From contig NZ_JADBGF010000001.1 of assembly GCF_014873495.1 (NCBI RefSeq), positions 6,510,001 through 6,574,000 of the forward strand: 64,000 bases of DNA, written 5' to 3'. The notes beneath the pieces were generated by a model, which made no database searches, was not told the origin of the DNA, and saw nothing but the letters and a program-made list of their open reading frames with translations. The position numbers and the translations under genes are program-made. The stretch is from Streptomyces stelliscabiei. Its GTDB lineage: Bacteria; Actinomycetota; Actinomycetes; Streptomycetales; Streptomycetaceae. Shown here piece after piece: positions 57,947 to 64,000 of this stretch (position 1 is the stretch's first letter; each line of letters starts with the position of its first letter).

Positions 57947-59209
57947 TTGCTGACCTATGTCCTCATAGGCGTCGTCTCGCTCGCCCTGTTCTGGATGGCG
58001 GCTTTCACCCTGTGGTGGCAGATGCACGCGTGGCGCACGCCCGAAGTGCTCGCCTCCACCCGGTTCAGCAGACCCGACGGCGACGAACACGTGTCGTTCT
58101 CACTGCTGCTGCCCGCACGTCATGAACAGGCCGTGCTGGACCACACCATCCAACGACTGCTCGAATCGAGCCACGACGACTTCGAGATCATCGTGATCGT
58201 CGGACACGACGACCCGGAGACCACCGCGGTGGCCCGGGCGGCCGAGGGGAGTGACCCCCGGGTCCGCGTGGTCGTCGACCACCACGAGAAGAAGAACAAG
58301 CCCAGGGCCATGAACACGGCGCTGCCGCACTGCCGCGGCGACGTCGTCGGCGTCTTCGACGCGGAGGACCAGGTCCATCCCGAACTGCTGTCCCACGTCG
58401 ACCACGCCTTTCGCACCACGGGCGCGGACGTCGTGCAGGGCGGGGTGCAGCTCATCAACTTCCACTCCAGCTGGTACAGCCTGCGCAACTGCCTGGAGTA
58501 CTTCTTCTGGTTCCGGTCCCGGCTGCATCTGCACGCGCAGAAAGGGTTCATCCCGCTCGGCGGCAACACCGTCTTCGTCCGGACCGGCGTCCTGCGGGAA
58601 GCCGACGGCTGGGACCCCGACTGCCTCGCCGAGGACTGCGACCTGGGCGTCCGGCTGTCGAGCGTCGGCAAGAAGGTCGTCGTCGCCTACGACTCCGACA
58701 TGGTGACCCGGGAGGAGACCCCCGGCAGCCTGGTGTCGCTGATGAAGCAGCGCACCCGCTGGAACCAGGGCTTCCTCCAGGTCTACCGCAAGAGGGACTG
58801 GAAGCAGCTGCCGGGCTTCCGGCAGCGGTTGCTGGCCCGCTACACGCTGATGACGCCGTATCTCCAGGCCGTCTCCGGGGTGATCATCCCGCTCAACGTG
58901 GCCGTCGCGCTCTTCCTCGACGTCCCCGTCGGCGTCGCCTTCATCACCTTCCTGCCGGCCGTGACCGCCCTCGTCACCTTCGTGTTCGAGGTCGTCGGAC
59001 TGCACGACTTCGGCCAGCAGTACGGCCTCCGCGTCCGGTTCACCCACTACGTCAAGCTGATCGTCGGCGGCCCCTTCTACCAGGTGCTCCTCGCCCTCGC
59101 CGCCGTACGCGCGGTGTGGCGTGAGCAACGCGGCCGCAACGACTGGGAGTTGACCAGCCACGTCGGCGCACATCTCGCGCACGTGAACCGAGAGGACGTT
59201 CCTGCGTGA
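57947..59209 (+). CDS. Processive family 2 glycosyltransferase (cellulose/hyaluronan synthase-like)
   Basis: This 420-aa protein starts at a TTG at 57947 (GGGGGGATC upstream). One membrane helix (about 3-25) is followed by the GT2 domain: SLLLPARHEQ, acidic FDAEDQ, a third Asp in LAEDCDLGVR and QRTRW (Gln268-Trp272), the motif of processive synthases such as cellulose and hyaluronan synthases. C-terminal membrane helices (about 300-385) should form the export channel. It probably makes a beta-linked glycan and pushes it through the membrane. It overlaps the next gene by 4 bases. Confidence 0.9.
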   Translation: MLTYVLIGVVSLALFWMAAFTLWWQMHAWRTPEVLASTRFSRPDGDEHVSFSLLLPARHEQAVLDHTIQRLLESSHDDFEIIVIVGHDDPETTAVARAAEGSDPRVRVVVDHHEKKNKPRAMNTALPHCRGDVVGVFDAEDQVHPELLSHVDHAFRTTGADVVQGGVQLINFHSSWYSLRNCLEYFFWFRSRLHLHAQKGFIPLGGNTVFVRTGVLREADGWDPDCLAEDCDLGVRLSSVGKKVVVAYDSDMVTREETPGSLVSLMKQRTRWNQGFLQVYRKRDWKQLPGFRQRLLARYTLMTPYLQAVSGVIIPLNVAVALFLDVPVGVAFITFLPAVTALVTFVFEVVGLHDFGQQYGLRVRFTHYVKLIVGGPFYQVLLALAAVRAVWREQRGRNDWELTSHVGAHLAHVNREDVPA

Positions 59210-60945
59210 CCTCCACACTTCCCGCGGCGACCAAGACAGAGGTCAAGGTCCCCGCGCAACGGACAGCTGTGCCCACAACCGGTTCGACCGGTCGAACGAC
59301 CGCGTCCGCTTCCCCTCCGACCGCACCGATGCGGCTGCGCGACTCGCGCCCCGACCTGATCCTCTGCGGTCTCCTCCTCGTCGCGATCATGATCGTGCAG
59401 GGGTGGAACATCGCCGACTACCCGGCCCTCAGCGACGACGAGGGCACCTACCTCGCGCAGGCCTGGGCCGTGCAGGAGGGCAGAGGGCTCGCCCACTACA
59501 CCTACTGGTACGACCACCCGCCCCTCGGCTGGATCCAGCTCGCCGTCCTGACCTGGATCCCCGCCCAGCTCGCCCCCGAGTCGATGACCGTCGGCTCGAT
59601 GCGCGTGGTGATGCTGGCGGTCAGCGCCGTCAGCGCCGTCCTCGTCTACGTCCTCGGCCGCCGCCTCTCGCTGCCTCGCTGGGCCGCCGGCCTCGGCATG
59701 GTCCTCTTCGGGCTGTCCCCGCTGTCGGTGGTGCTCCAGCGGGAGATCTTCCTCGACAACATCGCGGTGATGTGGACGCTCCTCGCGTTCTGCCTCGCCG
59801 CCTCACCGAGCCGTCACCTCTGGCACCACTTCGGAGCGGGGCTGGCCGCCGCCGCGGCCGTACTCACCAAGGAGACGATGCTCCTGGTCCTGCCCGCCGT
59901 GCTGCTCACCATGTGGCGGCACAGCCACCGCGACACCCGGAAGTTCGCCCTCACCGGCGCCGTCACCGCCTGCGTCCTGATCGGCGCCTCGTACCCACTG
60001 TTCGCCCTGCTCAAGGGCGAGTTGTTCCCCGGCGCCGGCCATGTCTCACTGTGGGACGGCATCGTCTACCAGATGAGCCGCCCCGGCTCCGGCTTCCTCC
60101 TCACCGAGGGCACGGGCTCGTACGGCGTCCTGCAGTCCTGGCTGTACTACGACCGCGTCCTGCCCCTCGGCGGCCTCGCCGGCGCGCTGCTGCTCCTGGT
60201 CACCTGGCGCTGGTCGGTGACCGCGCGCGCCCTCGCCGGACCCGCGCTCGCCGTCGCGATCCTCGCCGGCATGGCCCTGCGCCCCGGCTATCTGCCCGCG
60301 ATGTACGTCCTGCAGGCCCTGCCCTTCCTCGCGCTCGTCCTCGCGGGCGGCACGGCGAGCGTCGCCCACGGCGTCCTGCGCAGAGGGCGGGGCGCTGCGG
60401 AGACACGGCCCCTGACCTGGGCGCGCTACACGGTCGCCGTCGCCCTGGCCGCCCTCGCGACGGCGTACGTGGCCCCCCGCTGGTACGAGGGCAACCACAC
60501 CGCGATGACGTTCGACGCCAACGCGCCCTACCAGAAGGCCGCCGAGTGGCTCGGGCGTGAGGTCGACGATCCCGAGGGCACCCGGGTCCTCGTGGACGAC
60601 GCGCTCTGGCTGGACCTCGTCCACGAGGGGTACGAGCCGGGGCTCGGCGTCATCTGGTTCTACAAGGCCGACCTGGACCCGGCGGTGACGAAGACGATGC
60701 CGCGCGGCTGGCGCGACCTCGACTACGTGGTCGCCTCCCCGACCGTTCGGCGCGACGCGGTGGACCTACCCAACGTCAGGAGCGCCATGGAGAACTCGAC
60801 GCCGGTCGCCACCTTCGGCACCGGCGAGGACCGGATCGAGATCCGCAGGATCGACACCGCAGGCGGCGACGTCCGCGTCCGCGGGACCGAGGAGGCGGAC
60901 GACGAACGCGTCCGCGACACCGAGGCCGCTGGAGGCGACCGATGA
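59206..60945 (+). CDS. GT39/ArnT-like membrane glycosyltransferase
   Basis: This 579-aa protein has a disordered Thr/Ser head (1-45), then about ten membrane helices to residue 425. The first outer loop has DDEGTYLAQAW (Asp77, Asp78), the acidic motif of PMT/ArnT-type enzymes that use polyprenyl-phosphate sugars. A soluble C-terminal part (about 430-579) ends acidic and Arg-rich. It likely adds a sugar to the polymer or to a lipid or protein outside the membrane. Coupled on both sides by ATGA/GTGA overlaps. Confidence 0.85.
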   Translation: MTSTLPAATKTEVKVPAQRTAVPTTGSTGRTTASASPPTAPMRLRDSRPDLILCGLLLVAIMIVQGWNIADYPALSDDEGTYLAQAWAVQEGRGLAHYTYWYDHPPLGWIQLAVLTWIPAQLAPESMTVGSMRVVMLAVSAVSAVLVYVLGRRLSLPRWAAGLGMVLFGLSPLSVVLQREIFLDNIAVMWTLLAFCLAASPSRHLWHHFGAGLAAAAAVLTKETMLLVLPAVLLTMWRHSHRDTRKFALTGAVTACVLIGASYPLFALLKGELFPGAGHVSLWDGIVYQMSRPGSGFLLTEGTGSYGVLQSWLYYDRVLPLGGLAGALLLLVTWRWSVTARALAGPALAVAILAGMALRPGYLPAMYVLQALPFLALVLAGGTASVAHGVLRRGRGAAETRPLTWARYTVAVALAALATAYVAPRWYEGNHTAMTFDANAPYQKAAEWLGREVDDPEGTRVLVDDALWLDLVHEGYEPGLGVIWFYKADLDPAVTKTMPRGWRDLDYVVASPTVRRDAVDLPNVRSAMENSTPVATFGTGEDRIEIRRIDTAGGDVRVRGTEEADDERVRDTEAAGGDR

Positions 60946-62228
60946 ACAGCGGAAGCTACGAGTCCACCGCCCCCGGGGAGCTGGACGACCCGGCCGTCCG
61001 CGGCGTCGAGATCCCCGAGCCCGGCGCCGTCACCATCGTCGTACCGACCTTCAACGAGTCTGCCAACGTACGGGAGTTGCTGCACCGGATCACGGAGTCG
61101 GTGCCCGCCCGGCTGCCCTGCGAGGTCGTCTTCGTGGACGACTCCACCGACGACACCCCCGCGGTGATCGGCGAGGCCGCGCAGGACTGTCCGTTCCCCG
61201 TGACCGTGCTGCACCGCGACGAACCGGTCGGCGGACTCGGCGGCGCGGTCGTCGAGGGCATCAGGGCGGCCACGTCCGACTGGATCGTCGTCATGGACGG
61301 CGACCTGCAGCATCCGCCGTCGCTGGTACCGGAGTTGGTGGCGACCGGGGAGCGGTCGTCGGCGGGTCTGGTGGTCGCCTCCCGCTACATCAAGGGCGGC
61401 AGCCGGGCCGGGCTCGCGGGCAGCTACCGCGTGGCCGTCTCCCGGGGGGCGACCTGGCTCACCAAGTCCCTCTTCCCGCGCCGGCTGCACGGCATCAGCG
61501 ACCCGATGAGCGGCTTCTTCGCGATCCGCCGCAGCGCGGTCACCGCCGACATCCTCCAGCCGCTCGGCTACAAGATCCTCCTCGAACTCGCCGTGCGCAG
61601 CCGCCCCCGCCGGGTCACCGAGGTGCCGTTCGTCTTCCAGGACCGGTACGCCGGCGAGTCCAAGTCCACCGCGCGGGAGGGCCTGCGGTTCCTGCGCCAC
61701 CTCGCCGGGCTGCGCACCGCCTCGCCCGTGGCCCGCATGCTGGTCTTCGGGCTGATCGGCGTCACCGGCTTCCTGCCGAACCTGGCCGGCCTGTACGCCC
61801 TCACCTCGGCCGGCATGCACTACCTCCCCGCCGAGATCCTCGCCAACCAGCTCGGGGTCCTCTGGAACTTCTTCCTCATCGAGCACCTGTGCTTCCGCGA
61901 GCGGCGCAGGCACCGCAAGGCGTGGGACCGCGTCGGCCGGTTCGCGTTGCTGGCCAACGCCGATCTGGTGCTGCGCATCCCGCTGATCGCCCTGTTCGTC
62001 GGCCGGTTCGGGATGGGGGCGCTGACCGCGACCGCGCTCGCCCTGGTGACGACGTTCGTACTGCGCTTCGTGGCGGTCGAGGCGCTGGTCTATCTGCCGC
62101 GAAAGGCGTCTCGCCGTGGGGAGCACGGCGAGCAGAAGCGGGCCGAGCAGAAGCAGGTCGAGCAGAAGCGGGCCGAGCAGAAGCAGGTCGAGCAGAAGCA
62201 GGTCGAGCCGGCAAGGAGAGCCGTGTGA
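60942..62228 (+). CDS. Polyprenyl-phosphate glycosyltransferase fused to GtrA domain
   Basis: This 428-aa protein has an N-terminal DPM1-type GT2 domain (about 28-255) with VVFVDDSTDD and DGDLQHPP (Asp119, Asp121). It is followed by a GtrA-like four-helix membrane domain (about 265-385, MLVFGLIGVTGFLPNLAGLY). The family makes and flips polyprenyl-phosphate sugars. It could supply the donor for the GT39 enzyme. The C-terminus is a hydrophilic EQKQV/EQKRA repeat tail. Ends four bases past the start of the oxidase gene. Confidence 0.9.
   Translation: MNSGSYESTAPGELDDPAVRGVEIPEPGAVTIVVPTFNESANVRELLHRITESVPARLPCEVVFVDDSTDDTPAVIGEAAQDCPFPVTVLHRDEPVGGLGGAVVEGIRAATSDWIVVMDGDLQHPPSLVPELVATGERSSAGLVVASRYIKGGSRAGLAGSYRVAVSRGATWLTKSLFPRRLHGISDPMSGFFAIRRSAVTADILQPLGYKILLELAVRSRPRRVTEVPFVFQDRYAGESKSTAREGLRFLRHLAGLRTASPVARMLVFGLIGVTGFLPNLAGLYALTSAGMHYLPAEILANQLGVLWNFFLIEHLCFRERRRHRKAWDRVGRFALLANADLVLRIPLIALFVGRFGMGALTATALALVTTFVLRFVAVEALVYLPRKASRRGEHGEQKRAEQKQVEQKRAEQKQVEQKQVEPARRAV
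62129..62208 (+). repeat. 15/30-bp coding tandem repeat
   Basis: Five copies of a 15-base unit gagcagaag(c/g)... are arranged as gagcagaagcgggcc and gagcagaagcaggtc in alternation, followed by a partial copy. They code for an AEQKR/VEQKQ tail at the end of the GtrA fusion. The number of units is likely to vary between strains. Confidence 0.75.
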
Positions 62229-64000
62229 AGAACCATCCGATGAACCATCCGCGGGGCCGCTTGCATCTGCGGGGCCGCTTCGGGATCCGCCGCAGACCCG
62301 GGCCCCTGCCCAGGGTCAGACGGAGCACGGCCCTGCTGGCGGTCGGGGCGCTCGCCGCCGGCCTCCTGCTGGTCTCGCCCCAGTCCGCGTCCGCCGCCAA
62401 CCTGGTCCAGAACCCCGGGTTCGAGACCGCCGGCACCGACGGCATGCCGTACTGCTGGGAGAAGTCCGGCTGGGGCGACAACGACTTCACCTTCACCACG
62501 GTGGCGGGCGCCCACTCCGGCGCCAAGGCGATGAAGGTCGAGCTGACCCGCCGGGTCTCCGGTGACCGCAAGGCCCTCATCACCGAGTCGGCGGCCTGCG
62601 CGCCCACGGTCACCGTGGGCAAGCAGTACGACCTGGCCCTCTGGTACAAGTCGACGACCCCGGACACGTCCGTCACCCTCTTCCGGCACGACACCACGGC
62701 CGGCTGGCAGTACTGGACCGACCTCAAGACGCTGGACATGGCCGGGAGCTGGACCGAGGCGACGGTCCGCACCCCGCAGATCCCGGCGGGCACCGACCGG
62801 ATCACCTGGGGCGTCTCCGTCTACGGCACCGGTTCCGTCACCACCGACGACTACACGATGGACCAGGTGGCCGACCCCGTCCCTCAGCCGCAGTGCACGG
62901 GCACGCCGGACGAGTGCCTGAACGGCCGCTGGGACGTGCTGCCCACCAAGAACCCCGTCCGCTCCATGCACTCCGTCGTCCTCAACAACGGCAAGGTGCT
63001 GCTGATCGCCGGCTCCGGCAACAGCGAGCAGATGTTCGAGGCAGGGACGTTCACCTCCGCGGTCTACGACCCGAAGAACGGCACGTACAAGCAGATCCCG
63101 ACCCCGGACGACATGTTCTGCGCGGGCCATGTGCAGTTGGACGACGGCCGGGTCCTCGTCATGAGCGGCAACAAGGCGTACCCGGTGGCGGGCGGTCACG
63201 GCTACGAGGGCTACAAGGACTCGTACGTCTTCGACCCGGTCACCGAGACCTACAGCAAGACCAACGACATGAACGACGGCCACTGGTATCCGTCGGCGAC
63301 GATCCTCGGCAACGGTGACGTCATCTCCTTCGGCGGACTGCGCGAGGACTCCACGGGTTCGGTGACGGCCGAGCTGTGGTCGGACGCCGAGCAGAAGTGG
63401 CTCGAACTCTGGAAGGTCCACCAGACCTGGTCGTACTGGGGCCTGTACCCCTCGATGATCCTCATGCAGGACGGCCGCCTCTTCTACTCCGGCAGCCATG
63501 TCTTCGGCAACAACATCCCCGGCACGGGCAGCGCGATCTACGACTACGGCGCCAACACGATCACCCAGATCCCGGGCCTGCAGCGCAAGGACGAGCGCGA
63601 CCAGTCCGCGAGCGTGCTGCTGCCGCCCGCCCAGGACCAGAAGGTCCTCACGCTCGGCGGCGGCAACATCGAGTCCAACCCCGACGCCAACCGCCTGACG
63701 GATGTCATCGACCTGAAGGCCGCGAACCCGGCGTACGTCGCGGGCCCGCCGATCCCGCAGGGCACGGTGGACCTCGGCAACGGCAAGGTCGCCCAGACGG
63801 GCAGCCAGGGCAAGATGTACGTCTCGGCGGTGCTGCTGCCCGACGGCAAGGTCCTGGAGACGGGCGGCGGCCTGCACAACCGCGCCGACCCGGTCTACGA
63901 GTCGTCGCTCTACGACCCGGCGACCAACACCTTCGACCCGGTGGCGACGGACCCGGAGGAGCGCGGCTACCACTCCTCGGCGTTCCTGCTCCCCGACGGC
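62225..64000 (+). CDS. Secreted GlxA/galactose oxidase-like copper radical oxidase (partial)
   Basis: This open frame runs off the window after about 592 codons. Start is the GTG at 62225 (AAGGAG upstream). A basic N-terminus and hydrophobic segment (about 38-59, ending SASA) form a signal or anchor. A carbohydrate-binding-like domain follows (about 60-220, starts NLVQNPGFE), then the kelch-type oxidase domain. Cofactor residues are visible: Cys299 in DMFCAGH and Tyr355 in HWYPSAT for the thioether pair, and Tyr582-His583 in GYHSSAFLLPDG. The last copper His lies past the end. It would oxidise sugar or glycan alcohols outside the cell. Confidence 0.92.
   Translation, partial: MKNHPMNHPRGRLHLRGRFGIRRRPGPLPRVRRSTALLAVGALAAGLLLVSPQSASAANLVQNPGFETAGTDGMPYCWEKSGWGDNDFTFTTVAGAHSGAKAMKVELTRRVSGDRKALITESAACAPTVTVGKQYDLALWYKSTTPDTSVTLFRHDTTAGWQYWTDLKTLDMAGSWTEATVRTPQIPAGTDRITWGVSVYGTGSVTTDDYTMDQVADPVPQPQCTGTPDECLNGRWDVLPTKNPVRSMHSVVLNNGKVLLIAGSGNSEQMFEAGTFTSAVYDPKNGTYKQIPTPDDMFCAGHVQLDDGRVLVMSGNKAYPVAGGHGYEGYKDSYVFDPVTETYSKTNDMNDGHWYPSATILGNGDVISFGGLREDSTGSVTAELWSDAEQKWLELWKVHQTWSYWGLYPSMILMQDGRLFYSGSHVFGNNIPGTGSAIYDYGANTITQIPGLQRKDERDQSASVLLPPAQDQKVLTLGGGNIESNPDANRLTDVIDLKAANPAYVAGPPIPQGTVDLGNGKVAQTGSQGKMYVSAVLLPDGKVLETGGGLHNRADPVYESSLYDPATNTFDPVATDPEERGYHSSAFLLPDG

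Noticed and set aside
60723..62126. A 467-codon minus-strand frame opposite the GT39 and DPM1-GtrA genes
   Set aside because: Antisense to two motif-bearing glycosyltransferases; no ribosome site and no domain.

Overview
The base composition (very GC-rich, G/C at third codon positions, many GTG and some TTG starts) and the gene families point to a Streptomyces chromosome. Roughly the first 51.8 kb is an integrated siphovirus-type prophage. It is nearly complete, but its left attachment site is not visible and may lie just left of base 1. The remaining 12 kb is host chromosome.

Prophage layout. The immunity/integration end is on the right: a divergent repressor/Cro-type pair (49.05-49.97 kb) flanks CTAG-rich operator DNA, with an excisionase-like gene on one side and a tyrosine integrase (50.39-51.78 kb) on the other. 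From 48.68 down to 32.96 kb, 33 genes run leftward as one early operon. Nearly every junction is a 4-base ATGA/GTGA/TTGA overlap. The operon encodes many small zinc-knuckle proteins, a winged-helix replication-type protein, an HTH/HNH-like protein and a compact KxDG ligase-like nucleotidyltransferase. I see no DNA polymerase, helicase or primase. From 32.4 to 27.1 kb lies a block that resembles the membrane 'spread' (Spd) genes of Streptomyces plasmids, including a 523-aa DUF2637-type protein. It sits beside a small HTH regulator whose divergent promoters carry two perfect CTAG palindromes.

Late genes run leftward from 26.3 to 0.15 kb in HK97 order: HNH endonuclease, small and large terminase, portal fused to a MuF-like domain, U35 protease, HK97-fold capsid, an inserted HNH endonuclease whose ribosome-binding site is buried in a perfect 17-bp hairpin, connector proteins, tail tube with an Ig-like domain, tail-assembly chaperones with a -1 frameshift site, a 1424-aa tape measure with an embedded NlpC/P60 peptidase, baseplate proteins, a beta-helix tail spike, an LysM amidase endolysin, a holin and a collagen-like membrane protein.

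Host region. After a tandem-repeat-rich convergent junction come a large membrane-anchored NB-ARC/TPR STAND ATPase (leftward), a DUF255 thioredoxin-fold protein (rightward), and a four-gene translationally coupled glycan cluster: processive GT2 synthase, GT39/ArnT-like transferase, DPM1-GtrA fusion and a secreted GlxA/galactose-oxidase-like copper radical oxidase cut by the window end. The cluster looks built to make, export and oxidise a cell-surface polysaccharide.
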